Shown here piece by piece: positions 1 to 9,837 of a stretch of DNA of 64,000 nt. This DNA is from Bartonella henselae str. Houston-1 (GTDB taxonomy: Bacteria > Pseudomonadota > Alphaproteobacteria > Rhizobiales > Rhizobiaceae). Position numbers and translations under genes: made by a program. Each line of letters starts with the position of its first letter. Position 1 is the stretch's first letter. Below the pieces are notes generated by a model, which was not told the DNA's origin, searched no databases, and worked only from the letters and a program-made list of their open reading frames with translations. Location of the stretch: positions 1,054,001-1,118,000 of the forward strand of contig NC_005956.1 of assembly GCF_000046705.1 (NCBI RefSeq), written 5' to 3'.

Positions 1-1190
1 ACATTTAAAAAATTCTTCACTTGTAAACAGCGTTATTTACTTGAGATCTTATTCTTTTAAGAGCTGCAACCAACAAAATAAACAACAATTTGATATTATA
101 ATAAATACTTTTTAGATTTTTATTCTGATAAAAAAGATATGATTTCTTTATAAGAATTTACTTAGAAACAAAAATGAAATAAAAATTACTTCTTGAATAA
201 TTTAAAATTCCATTTTTATACAACAGAAATATATCTACTATTTTAATAAGTTTTTCTTCAAAGCATAGTATTAAAATTGGTAGATTGAAAAATAATAAAT
301 AAAAACAATATTTTATCCTTTTTTTACACATATAGATCTTTCTATCGTAATTATTAATTTTACTACAAAACAATTATTTAATAAAAAACAATATAAAAAG
401 CTAATTAATTTACAAATAATCAATATAATACATTACGTATTATATGTAAAGTATAAAAAGTATTTTTTTTTAAATAATTTATAATGTAAATTATATAAAT
501 AAAACCAAAGTGATATAATTTTTAAAACGTCAATTTAAAACTATATTATTTAATGAGACAAATGATAAAAATATTTTTTATAAAAAATATCAAAATAGTT
601 CATACCAGTTTATAAAATAGAATATTAAAATTAAAACAATTTTATATCAAATATATATTATTTATATCTATAATATGATAAAAATTTAACTTATAAAAGA
701 TTTATAATTTTTCTCTATTTTTACTTTACTTAAGATATTTATTTTAAATAAATTTAATAAAAAACATTTATACTATTTTGATGATAATCAATCAAATTTT
801 TATACGGAAATAATTTTTATTCTTAAAATTATTTAATTTAATAAATATGATAATAAAATACTCAAACTATACTCTCTATCATAATTCTATTTTGAAAAAA
901 TAATTTCTAAAGTGCACTTAACACTATTTCTAAAATAGTTTTTTATTACCGACTTAACGTAATTTTCTCTTCATTATAGACAATATGATAAAATTTATAG
1001 CCATTACGATTGAACGTGGGAGCGTGAAGATTGGAATAAAATGATATAGGCATTAATCTGTTTCCAAGCTGCAAGATAAAAATAGCTACATTGTATTCAG
1101 ATTCAGTATAAATTTTCGAATTAAACCTTAGATTAACACAAGATATACCGACAGCTTTATCGCGACATCTGATAAAAATATCTTTAAATA
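1..1190. other. very AT-rich gap, no gene seen
   Basis: No credible coding region is visible. Open frames here are short, low in complexity and rich in Phe, Leu, Ile, Lys and Asn, as expected by chance in such AT-rich DNA. The stretch from about 420 to 900 is almost entirely A and T. The last 200 bases are less AT-biased and may hold further decayed upstream sequence of the Type ISP pseudogene that follows, but I could not read it. Confidence 0.6.
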
Positions 1191-1199
1191 TTGCTTCTT

Positions 1200-2862
1200 G
1201 TTGATAGAACTGAAATGGAATTAAGTGGCAACATTAACGCAATGATTAAAGGAGATAGTGATATCAGTTTATCGGATTGACCTTCCTTGTATGGAAAATA
1301 TTTGCAACAAAAAAGAAGTTATTCTTAAAGCTACAAAAGAGATTTATTCCCTTTCAAGAAAAAACAATCAAAAAAGTTTGTGAGAATTAAAAACAGATTA
1401 TGGAAAGCTTATTATAGCGTGTAGGATGCGGAGAAAACCTTTATCAGCCTTTAAAATAGTAGAAACCCTTACAAAAAGGTGGGAGTATTTTATTTCTGCT
1501 ATCTTCTTTTGCTTTGATATCGTAAACAATACGAAATTAGCGGATGCACAATTCCCATTACATTCTTTTGCCGTTTGTTCTGATAAGAAAATAAGCAAGC
1601 ATTTTAAAAACCAAGACGATGTTATTGGGATGGAAATGTCAGATTTTGTATTGCAAGCAATAATGAATGCTAAAGAGCTTAAAAAAAAGCCGATGCAATA
1701 ACCGTGGTATTTTCAACATATCATTCAATAAAAATCATTTGTGATGCACAAAAAAACCATGGCTTAACAAAACTGAATCCGATCATTTGTAATTAAAACC
1801 TTTTGTACAACGAAAGCAATCTTGGTAACAGATAACAGTAAATCTGATTTTATCAAAGTTCATGACAATAGAATTATTCCATACAAGAAACATCTATACA
1901 TGACAGCAACCACACGCATTTTTATTAAAATTTCCAAAAAGCGCTCTAGTGAAATTAATGCCGTTTTGATTTCTATGGATGAAAAAAAGTTCTACGGTAA
2001 ACGACTTCATCACTATACATTCATAGAAGCCGTAGATAATGAACTCTTAACGCCTTATAAGACTATTATTATCTTGGATATTGATGATAAGTTTATCACT
2101 CCAGCAATACAGAATATTATTGCAAATAAAAACTGCAAACTTGATTTTGATGCCGCTGTAAAAATTATTGGCTGTCATAGAGCCCTTACAAAAACAGATA
2201 AAGAAGTTCGTGATGGCATAACTAAAGATGTAGGAGTAAAGAAATTTCTGTCTGCTTATCCCGGTGAGATCATAACAAAAAAATATCTTTCACTATGTTT
2301 ACAGTCTCTTACATTCAAAGAATATTATGCTTGTTATGCTAATAATTTCTCTCAAGAATTGCCTCATATCCCTTGTGTAAAAAGCGCTAAAAATTTTGGG
2401 ATATTTGTTTACTATTGGATAAGAACTCTACCATTTGTATGTGAACTATAAAAGTGTAGAGATTTTATCTAACTATATTTCTAAAAAGCCCCCTAAGCTT
2501 ACCGATATCGCCAATCTTGAAAAATTTTATACGTTACACAAATGCAATTTACTGGAAATAGCAAAGAAAAGATAAGCCCCCTTGTATCTACAACAGCAAT
2601 ATCATCATAACAGATACCCTTCCTGAAACCTATCAATTATATTGTTAAACAGTAAATCCGCTTTTGCATGAATTATGGAGCATCAATATGTGTAAGAGTA
2701 ATAAAACAAAGTGGAGCTGTTAATGATACTAATTGCTATACTGTTAAGACTTTTAGCAACTTGGCTTATCTATTAGAAACATTTCAACAGCTTATTACAA
2801 TAAGCTTAGAAACAATGAAAATAGTTAGAAACCTTTCTGAATTAGAAATTAAAGAAAGTTAA
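1200..2862 (+). pseudogene. remnant of a Type ISP restriction-modification protein (COG4889-like helicase plus methylase C-terminus)
   Basis: Fragments in several frames line up in order with single-chain helicase/methyltransferase restriction enzymes of the LlaGI/LlaBIII type. Near 1345 PFQEKTIKKV resembles the segment before Walker A. Near 1417 GKLIIAC leads into a ruined Walker A. At 1540-1680 come HSFAVCSDKKISK and the segment after it, then VVFSTYHSIKIICDAQ at about 1705. At 1822-2200 KVHDNRI and LYMTATTRIF represent the DEAD-family motif III region. From about 2280 the text jumps to the methylase C-terminus (YANNFSQELPHIPCVKS), shifts frame after 2400 (LYVNYKSVE), and ends at 2668-2862 with SGAVNDTN and TISLETMKIV. 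The helicase C-lobe and the methylase core, including its catalytic motif, are missing. In-frame stops (for example TGA near 1258), frameshifts and a large internal deletion make it non-functional. Family assignment is from recalled motifs; the exact 5' limit is unknown. Confidence 0.72.
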
Positions 2863-3036
2863 TGGCCTAATGAGGCACACTCACTACGATGCATGCTAGC
2901 CTTACAAAGACCTCTTGATGTTACTCTAAAGCTACAGTCTATCTCCTCCCAGTTAAATCGATTATACATTATTATATATCTTATCAGAGACACGAACTTT
3001 TTATCTAAAAAATCTTAAAACATAAAACCCACTATT

Positions 3037-5574
3037 TTATTGTGTAAGTGTTTCTTTAACTTTCAAAGCTAACTGTTTGAGTGTAAATGGCTTAGATAAA
3101 AAACTAAAAACAGCATCTTGTGGAAGATTTTTAGCAAAAGCATCTTTTGCATACCCAGAAACAAAAATAAATTTGATGTCAGGATAATTTTTACGCGATT
3201 CCTTAAGCAAAGTAGGTCCATCCATTTCTGGCATCACCACATCAGAAATAACAATATCCACAGCACCCTTATTTTCTTCAAGAACGGCAAGTGCTTCAAC
3301 CCCAGTTGCAGCTTCTAAAACAGTATATCCTCTCATTTGGAGCGCTCTCACCCCACCCATTCTGACAGCATCTTCATCTTCAACAAGCAAAATAGTTGCA
3401 GATCCGGTTAAGTCGGTATTTTTCTCTTGTTCTTCAACTTTTTCAATCTGCTGAGAACCTACATGGACAGTATCAGGAATATAACGAGGAAGAAAAATAT
3501 GAAACGTTGTTCCTTCCCCTTCTCGGCTATCACAGTAAATGTAACCACCTGTCTGTTTAATAATTCCATAAACCATCGATAAACCAAGCCCGGTTCCTTT
3601 TCCAACTTCTTTTGTTGTAAAAAATGGCTCAAACATTTTTTCTTGTACAGCAGCTGATATACCAGTTCCTGTATCTGAAATAGTCAACTGTACATACTCA
3701 CCAAATCCAAAACCAACATGATGAAACTCAGCACTTTGTTGTTTTGTAATATTGTTAGTTGCAATCGTAACAATACCGCCATTGGGCATAGCATCACGCG
3801 CATTAATAACCAAATTCATAATAACACGCTGGAAAGATGCTTGATCAACTTCAACACTCCACAAATCTCTTCCATGAATAATTTTTAACTGAATATTATT
3901 GCCTAAAAGAGGTAAAATAAGATTGCGAATATCTGACAAAAGTTCTGTAAAATCAACTTTTTCCGGTTGAAGCGTTTGCTTTCTAGAAAAAGCTAATAAC
4001 TGCTGTACAAGTGCAGCCGCACGGTTAGCATTATTTTTAATATTAATAAGATCGGCATATGCAGGATCAAAACTACGATGCGTATTTAACAGAAGATCAC
4101 ACGACATCAAAATTGCTGTTAAAACATTATTAAAATCATGCGCAATACCTCCAGCCAGCTGCCCAACAGCTTGCATTTTCTGATTTTGCATCATTTTATC
4201 TTCAAGCGTTTTTTGTTCTGTTGTTTCTATAACAGAGATAATGATCAAATCTCGTAATGCATCATCATGATATGGCGTTATAGACATAACATGAAGACGC
4301 AAATGGCGTTCTTCACTATTTTCTAAAACTGTTTCTATCGAAACAGAATAGTTTTTATTTGTCGTAATTTTCAAAAATGCACGCTCTAGCTGCACACGAT
4401 CACGGCGAGATATGACATCATAAAGATTAATATTGCCCGTACATCCCATGAGTGATAAAAAGGCATTATTCATATAAAGCAATTGTCCTTCCTGCTTTAC
4501 CACCGCTATTGCAAATGGACTCGCATCAAAATACTCTACTAAGACACTGGGTAATTTTAATTGATTATCGTTTTCTTCTTTTTGTATTTTCTGTGGGATT
4601 ACCACAATACGATAAATGACTTTGTCCTCTAAGAGAGAAGAAGCACACATAAAACAATTCAAGATTTTCAAACCGATCTCTGAATTTAAAGATAAGGAAA
4701 ACCTATAAGGCAAAGAGTACCCTGAACTTTGATATTTGTTATTTTGCAAACAAATATCACTCCATGAGCTATTAGCTCCAACGCTATCAAATAATTGATC
4801 AAAACTATATTTCCCAACAGTAAAATTCGCCAAATCAATTGAAAACCATTCGGCAAAAATCGCATTTGCATAAAGAATCGTTCCCTGTGTATTAACGGAT
4901 AAAAAACCAACAGGCGCTTGATCTAAGTGATTGATAGCTTCTTGAAGGTTTGAGAAAAAAACTTCACGACACTCTTGCAAATGAGAAATATCGGCAATAC
5001 GCCAAAATAAAAACTTTTTTCTTCGCCTTGCCATTGGTTGAACAGAAATATTATACCAAACGGAGTTTTTTTGCGGTGAATGGACAAAAATCGACTGTTC
5101 TACCCTTAATTCTTCTTGCGCGGCAAGATCACTATATGCTGCAACTTTTAAGCGATACGCCAACGCACCAGCTCCCGGAAGATCAGCAATGACAGCATAA
5201 CAAGAAGAATTAGGCTTATAGGTAAAGATTTTTTGATAATTTTGATTAGAATAATAAACAAAACCGGATAAATCAGAAATAATAATTGCATCATCGGTAT
5301 TATTAAAGATGGTGAAATCAAAGTCTTCATATAACTGCGCTGCATTATATCTTAAAATCCCCATTCCAACCAAAACAAGTGCAGCACCCCCTATAATTGC
5401 TAAAGCCAAAAAAAATATCAACGTAGCTTTTTGTAAAAAGCCCTGCGGATAAAAAAAACCTAGAAGACCTAAAATGAAGAGAAAAGCTATTACAAAAACA
5501 ACACGAAGAATCATACCTCCTCGATATACAAAAGAAGATGATAAGCTCTCATTATTCTCAAAACCTGTATCCAT
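3037..5574 (-). CDS. cckA: hybrid sensor histidine kinase CckA
   Basis: This is the cell-cycle histidine kinase that, in alphaproteobacteria, feeds phosphate through ChpT to CtrA at the inner membrane. The 845-residue protein has two membrane helices (about 22-42 and 50-73) and PAS-like segments (about 85-190, 210-300 and 345-440). A dimerisation/phosphoacceptor helix has the CckA-typical QKMQAVGQLAGGIAHDFNN with His479. An HATPase domain follows, with N, G1 and G2 boxes (NARDAMPNGG, DTGTGI, GTGLGLSMVYG). A C-terminal receiver domain has Asp778 in ISDVVMPEMDG and a late Lys at 828. All catalytic residues are present, so kinase and receiver should both work. It is transcribed divergently from the FliO-domain gene. 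The start is the ATG at 5574. Identification as CckA rather than another hybrid kinase rests on the His-box and architecture. Confidence 0.93.
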   Translation of the reverse strand: MDTGFENNESLSSSFVYRGGMILRVVFVIAFLFILGLLGFFYPQGFLQKATLIFFLALAIIGGAALVLVGMGILRYNAAQLYEDFDFTIFNNTDDAIIISDLSGFVYYSNQNYQKIFTYKPNSSCYAVIADLPGAGALAYRLKVAAYSDLAAQEELRVEQSIFVHSPQKNSVWYNISVQPMARRRKKFLFWRIADISHLQECREVFFSNLQEAINHLDQAPVGFLSVNTQGTILYANAIFAEWFSIDLANFTVGKYSFDQLFDSVGANSSWSDICLQNNKYQSSGYSLPYRFSLSLNSEIGLKILNCFMCASSLLEDKVIYRIVVIPQKIQKEENDNQLKLPSVLVEYFDASPFAIAVVKQEGQLLYMNNAFLSLMGCTGNINLYDVISRRDRVQLERAFLKITTNKNYSVSIETVLENSEERHLRLHVMSITPYHDDALRDLIIISVIETTEQKTLEDKMMQNQKMQAVGQLAGGIAHDFNNVLTAILMSCDLLLNTHRSFDPAYADLINIKNNANRAAALVQQLLAFSRKQTLQPEKVDFTELLSDIRNLILPLLGNNIQLKIIHGRDLWSVEVDQASFQRVIMNLVINARDAMPNGGIVTIATNNITKQQSAEFHHVGFGFGEYVQLTISDTGTGISAAVQEKMFEPFFTTKEVGKGTGLGLSMVYGIIKQTGGYIYCDSREGEGTTFHIFLPRYIPDTVHVGSQQIEKVEEQEKNTDLTGSATILLVEDEDAVRMGGVRALQMRGYTVLEAATGVEALAVLEENKGAVDIVISDVVMPEMDGPTLLKESRKNYPDIKFIFVSGYAKDAFAKNLPQDAVFSFLSKPFTLKQLALKVKETLTQ

Positions 5575-5787
5575 CTCACTTTGCCTTGATTATAGACGTT
5601 TCTTATGCCACAAATTGCTTCTATAATCATCTTTATGAAGTATATACCAGAATAATATCCACCGAAGAAAAATCACTCAACGTTAAAAAGATCTTGTTTT
5701 ACATTATAAATAAATACTTTTAAGTGTATCTTTACAAATTTATCTCAATAAAAAATAATATTTCCATTACAAAATGGGAGAGAATTT

Positions 5788-6309
5788 ATGTATGTATGGT
5801 TATCAAGCCAAATAGGCACATCCGCAGCGAACATAATCACAAGCCTTGTATTTTTTACTATAACAATCACTGCTATTGCAGCAATTATTTTGTTCTTACG
5901 CCGTTTAAATACAAGAAGATTCAGTATAAACAGAAAAAAGCATCTATCGAGATTAACCCTATGCGATACCATTGCTGTTGATCGCACACGTCGTCTTATT
6001 TTGGTACGTTGTGATGACAGAGAGCATTTGCTTCTTATTGGTGGGTTAACAGATGTTGTTATAGAATCCAATATTATCAATACATCCATCATACAAAAGA
6101 GAAAGATTCAACAAGCATTAACAACAACAGAAACCAATCAAAGCTTTAACATTACAGAAAAAAAACCTTTTTCCGTCAGTGAAAAAGAGCATATACAAGA
6201 CGCTCTCTCCACTCACTTTATGAAGCAACAAGTAGAAGATTCAGCAATTACCGCCGAAATTGAAGGACGACTAGAGCCCTCTTTATTTGTCCCTGCTCCC
6301 CCAAAATAA
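5788..6309 (+). CDS. FliO-domain membrane protein
   Basis: This 173-residue protein has one N-terminal membrane helix (about residues 14-37) followed by a short cytoplasmic domain. That domain contains DRTRRLILVRCDDREHLLLIGG, split here only by description, which is the core pattern of FliO/FliZ family proteins (bitopic proteins that help assemble the flagellar export gate). The C-terminal half is polar and probably disordered. A gggaga ribosome site precedes the ATG. It lies between divergent cckA and convergent dksA, with no other flagellar gene in the window. A FliO-like gene in this chromosomal spot is, as I recall, also found in related Rhizobiales. A flagellar role is therefore not shown; many Bartonella lack flagella. 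Confidence 0.7.
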   Translation: MYVWLSSQIGTSAANIITSLVFFTITITAIAAIILFLRRLNTRRFSINRKKHLSRLTLCDTIAVDRTRRLILVRCDDREHLLLIGGLTDVVIESNIINTSIIQKRKIQQALTTTETNQSFNITEKKPFSVSEKEHIQDALSTHFMKQQVEDSAITAEIEGRLEPSLFVPAPPK

Positions 6310-6361
6310 GATACCCAATTCTAGCGCCGCGCATTTCATGTCTCCATCATCAAAATCGCTT

Positions 6362-6778
6362 TTAATCGTCGCGATAAACTCTTTCGCGTCGTTCGTGGCG
6401 TTCTTGCGCCTCCAATGATAAAACTGCAATTGGTCGAGCTTCAAGACGCTTTATACTAATAGGTTCGCCAGTTTCTTCACAAAAACCGTAAGTCCCGTTA
6501 TCGATACGCTCCAAAGCAGCATCTATTTTTGAAATGAGTTTTCTCTGACGATCACGAGCACGTAACTCAATTGTACGATCAGTTTCGCAAGATGCTCTAT
6601 CGGTTAAATCAGGTTGACCAGCATTTTCTTCCTGCAAATTCTCCAAAGTTTCACGTGCCTCCCTTAATATATCATTCCTCCAAGAAACTAGTTTAGCACG
6701 GAAATACGCTTTTTGCCGTTCATTCATAAAAGGTTCATCTTCACTAGGACGATATTGATCATCAATCTCTTCGCTCAT
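6362..6778 (-). CDS. dksA: RNA polymerase-binding transcription factor DksA
   Basis: DksA binds the RNA polymerase secondary channel and works with ppGpp in the stringent response. The protein has 138 residues, close to the family norm, with a coiled-coil segment at about 20-85 and the C-terminal pattern YGFCEETGEPI...RLEARP. In E. coli DksA four cysteines bind zinc (CESC and CIDC). Here only the first remains, as CEETG, and the second pair is replaced by SLEA. Rhizobial DksA proteins commonly have such cysteine-poor fingers, so this is a lineage trait rather than damage. A ggaggt ribosome site lies about nine bases before the ATG at 6778. It is convergent with the FliO-domain gene, 52 bases away. 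Confidence 0.93.
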   Translation of the reverse strand: MSEEIDDQYRPSEDEPFMNERQKAYFRAKLVSWRNDILREARETLENLQEENAGQPDLTDRASCETDRTIELRARDRQRKLISKIDAALERIDNGTYGFCEETGEPISIKRLEARPIAVLSLEAQERHERRERVYRDD

Positions 6779-7086
6779 GCCATAAAAACCTCCATATATG
6801 GTATGTGCGGTCTATATATTGTTCAACACCGATCAACACAAGTGTAAAATGCTATTTTTATAACAACCTAAAAATGTGTTTAAAGCCACTTTTTAAGTTT
6901 TTAGCCACTTTTTTGCATAAAATATACTCTCTTGAGAGAATAACCATTTAAGGATTCTCCGTATATCCCATTTCTACACATACTCCAAAACCTATAAAAT
7001 AGGAAAATGCAAACATTGGAAATTAAGCGAATAATTTTAGCTAATAATCTAAACTTAATAACAACAAATCATCCCAATATTTAACT
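6779..7086. other. intergenic, no gene seen
   Basis: AT-rich stretch between the dksA start and the stop of the flavin reductase gene. It presumably carries the dksA promoter. I see no coding region, repeat or convincing hairpin. Confidence 0.5.
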
Positions 7087-7629
7087 TTATAAAGGCAGAG
7101 TATGATACCCACGATTCAAATATATCAAAGCATCTTTCTCTTGATTACGGTTAATTGCAATAACTTCACCAATCAAAATGTAATGGGTTGCATGCTCATG
7201 CCAACAAATTAACCGACAATCAAACGACGCTAAAGCATCTGAAAGACTAGGTGCACCAGTCTGTAAAGTTCCCCATTGCGCTCTATCAAAACACTCAGTT
7301 TCTGTATAATTGTAACGCCTAGAAAAAATATCCGCTAGTGAACGGTGTTTTCCAGCCAAACTATTCACACAAAAGTTCCCATTTTCTATAAACAAATGAT
7401 TCTTGAGGTTATGGCGCATGAGGCAAACAAGAAGTGTTGGAGGATCATCAGATAAAGAACAACATGCTGAAATTGTCACCCCACGCTTTCCTTTAATGCC
7501 ATTTGTTGTCACAATATGCACAGCTCCTGCAAAATGACTCATCGCGTCTCGATATTCTTGTGAAGAGACAGTAACAATATTTTGAATTTTAGGCATTAAA
7601 TGTGTCATATGACTAGACATCTCTTTCAT
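7087..7629 (-). CDS. flavin reductase-like, FMN-binding protein
   Basis: The protein has 180 residues and the fold signature of the short-chain flavin reductase family (HpaC, RutF and related), which reduce FMN or FAD with NAD(P)H to supply a partner monooxygenase. Visible landmarks are HFAGAVHIVTTNG near residue 32, GVTISACCSLSDDPPTLLVCL (the FMN-contact strand-turn, about 49-69), FCVNSLAG, and the closing HYILIGEVIAI segment with its acid/His surroundings. No partner oxygenase is adjacent; a flavin monooxygenase is encoded about 22 kb away, but nothing links them. The start could be any of several early Met codons (7629, 7620, 7608); the first is used. The substrate is unknown. Confidence 0.82.
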   Translation of the reverse strand: MKEMSSHMTHLMPKIQNIVTVSSQEYRDAMSHFAGAVHIVTTNGIKGKRGVTISACCSLSDDPPTLLVCLMRHNLKNHLFIENGNFCVNSLAGKHRSLADIFSRRYNYTETECFDRAQWGTLQTGAPSLSDALASFDCRLICWHEHATHYILIGEVIAINRNQEKDALIYLNRGYHTLPL

Positions 7630-7765
7630 TTACACAGTTTTAAAATTTCAAATAATACTTCCACAAAAAGATCTACTATAAATACTCTTTCCTTTACGTC
7701 ATAACACAAATAATATTCTAGTCTACAAAACACCATGCTCAAAAAAGCCAATCAAGGAGATTTTA

Positions 7766-8440
7766 ATGCCTCGTTCTCATCTCATTGCACCTTCACTCTT
7801 GGCTTCTAATTTTTCCAAACTTGGGCAAGAAGTATTCGATGTTATTGATGCTGGTGCAGACTGGATCCATCTTGATATTATGGACGGTCATTTTGTTCCC
7901 AATATTACTTTTGGTCCCGATGTCGTCAAGGCACTGCGCCCATTAACCAAAGCAATATTTGATGTCCATCTCATGATTGCACCAGCAGATCCTTATTTGG
8001 AAGCGTTTGCAAAAGCGGGTGCAGATATCATAACCATTCATGCTGAAGCAGGCCTTCATCTTCATCGTTCACTTCAAAAAATTAAAGAAATAGGAAAAAA
8101 AGCAGGAATTGCAATCAATCCAAGTACACCAGAACATGTGCTTGAGTATTTGCTTGATCAATTAGATCTAATCCTCGTCATGACAGTTAATCCTGGTTTT
8201 GGCGGACAAAATTTTATTCCAGAAATAAAAGATAAAATCAAACGAATCAAAAGCATGATTGCGAACAGACCTATTGATCTTGAAGTTGATGGTGGTATCA
8301 CTGTTGATACAATCGGAATAACTGCAAAAGCTGGTGCGAATGTATTTGTCGCAGGCTCTGCAATTTATAAAGATGGAAACAAAGAGCTTTACAAAACACG
8401 TATTAACGCATTGCGCCAAGCTGCAACCCTCTCACAATAA
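7766..8440 (+). CDS. rpe: ribulose-phosphate 3-epimerase
   Basis: Rpe interconverts ribulose 5-phosphate and xylulose 5-phosphate in the pentose phosphate pathway. The 224-residue TIM barrel shows the standard motifs: APSLLASNF at the N-terminus, [17 protein letters not shown] with the metal-binding His/Asp, [16 protein letters not shown], and VDGGI with the second catalytic Asp. An aaggag ribosome site lies six bases before the ATG. purB follows after only ten bases on the same strand, so the two are probably co-transcribed; ribose phosphate supply and purine synthesis are metabolically linked. Confidence 0.97.
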   Translation: MPRSHLIAPSLLASNFSKLGQEVFDVIDAGADWIHLDIMDGHFVPNITFGPDVVKALRPLTKAIFDVHLMIAPADPYLEAFAKAGADIITIHAEAGLHLHRSLQKIKEIGKKAGIAINPSTPEHVLEYLLDQLDLILVMTVNPGFGGQNFIPEIKDKIKRIKSMIANRPIDLEVDGGITVDTIGITAKAGANVFVAGSAIYKDGNKELYKTRINALRQAATLSQ

Positions 8441-8450
8441 GGAAAAAATT

Positions 8451-9755
8451 ATGATAGCACGTTATTCCCGCCCTGAAATGATAACAATTTGGTCACCCGA
8501 AACGAAATATCGTATTTGGTTTGAAATCGAAGCACATGCCTGTGATGCCCTAGCTCAACTGGGTATTATTCCCAAAGAAGCAGCAAAGGTAATTTGGGAA
8601 AAAGGAAAAGCAGCCAAATTTGATATTAATCGCATTAATGAAATTGAGGCAATCACCAAGCATGATGTTATAGCATTTCTGACCCACTTAGCTGAATTTA
8701 TTGGACCAGAAGCACGTTTTGTTCACCAAGGCATGACATCATCGGATGTTCTAGATACCACGCTTAATATTCAGTTGATGCGTGCCAGCGATATTCTGCT
8801 AAAAGACATAGATCAACTTCTAGAAGCATTAAAAAAACGTGCTTTTGAACATAAAGAGACAATCACCATTGGGCGGAGTCATGGCATTCATGCTGAACCA
8901 ATAACATTTGGAGTCAAGTTCGCTCTTGCATATGCTGAATTTTCAAGATGTCGCAAACGTCTTCTTGCTGCACAGGAAGAAATTTCTACTTGTGCTATTT
9001 CAGGAGCTGTAGGAACTTTTGCAAATATTGATCCACGCGTTGAAGAGCATGTAGCAAAAGCATTGGGATTGCGTGCTGAACCTGTTTCCACCCAAGTGAT
9101 ACCACGCGATCGTCACGCCATGTTCTTTGCAACGCTTGGTGTTATTGCTTCATCTATTGAAAGATTAGCTATAGAAATACGCCATCTACAAAGAACAGAA
9201 GTTTTGGAAGCAGAAGAGTATTTTTCACCAGGGCAAAAAGGTTCATCGGCTATGCCTCATAAACGTAATCCTGTTTTAACAGAAAATTTAACGGGATTAG
9301 CGCGTATGGTGCGTGCATTTGCAATACCTGCCATGGAAAATGTAGCACTTTGGCATGAACGTGATATTTCTCATTCCTCTGTTGAGCGTTATATTGGCCC
9401 TGATGCGACTATTACACTTGACTTTGCTCTCGCTCGACTCACATCTGTCATTGAAAATTTAATTGTCTATCCAGAAAATATGCAAAAAAATCTCAATAAA
9501 TTTCGAGGACTTGTTCATTCACAACGGGTGCTTTTAGCCCTCACACAAGCTGGAATAAGCCGCGAAGATTCTTATCGGATCGTACAACGAAACGCGATGA
9601 AAGTTTGGGAACAAGAAAAAGATTTTTTAGAAGAATTGCTTCACGACAAAGATGTTACAGAAGCTTTAAGTGAAACAGAACTTCGTGAAAAATTTGACCT
9701 TTCTTACCACACCAAACATATCAACACGATTTTTAAACGCGTTTTTGGGGAATAA
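8451..9755 (+). CDS. purB: adenylosuccinate lyase
   Basis: PurB performs two fumarate-releasing steps, SAICAR to AICAR and adenylosuccinate to AMP. The 434-residue protein belongs to the fumarase/aspartase superfamily. It has TSSD at 96-99, the general-acid His144 in GRSHGIHAEP, and the flexible signature loop GSSAMPHKRNP at 264-274 with the catalytic Ser. The start is the ATG at 8451, preceded by aaggaa and followed by the conserved IARYSRPEM. An in-frame extension upstream would overlap rpe and is not credible. It follows rpe by ten bases in the same orientation. Confidence 0.97.
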   Translation: MIARYSRPEMITIWSPETKYRIWFEIEAHACDALAQLGIIPKEAAKVIWEKGKAAKFDINRINEIEAITKHDVIAFLTHLAEFIGPEARFVHQGMTSSDVLDTTLNIQLMRASDILLKDIDQLLEALKKRAFEHKETITIGRSHGIHAEPITFGVKFALAYAEFSRCRKRLLAAQEEISTCAISGAVGTFANIDPRVEEHVAKALGLRAEPVSTQVIPRDRHAMFFATLGVIASSIERLAIEIRHLQRTEVLEAEEYFSPGQKGSSAMPHKRNPVLTENLTGLARMVRAFAIPAMENVALWHERDISHSSVERYIGPDATITLDFALARLTSVIENLIVYPENMQKNLNKFRGLVHSQRVLLALTQAGISREDSYRIVQRNAMKVWEQEKDFLEELLHDKDVTEALSETELREKFDLSYHTKHINTIFKRVFGE

Positions 9756-9837
9756 AAAAATTGTATAGTTTGCATACAAGGAACAAGCATATTGTCTTAT
9801 CCCTATGAGATAAAATCTATTGTGAAGGAAACAATTC

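Noticed and set aside
158..373. 71-codon minus-strand frame in the first gap
   Set aside because: Low-complexity Phe/Leu/Ile/Lys composition in very AT-rich DNA, no ribosome site and no recognisable motif.
8334..8450. In-frame extension of purB upstream of 8451
   Set aside because: It overlaps the 3' end of rpe and does not resemble PurB. The ATG at 8451 has a ribosome site and the conserved N-terminus.
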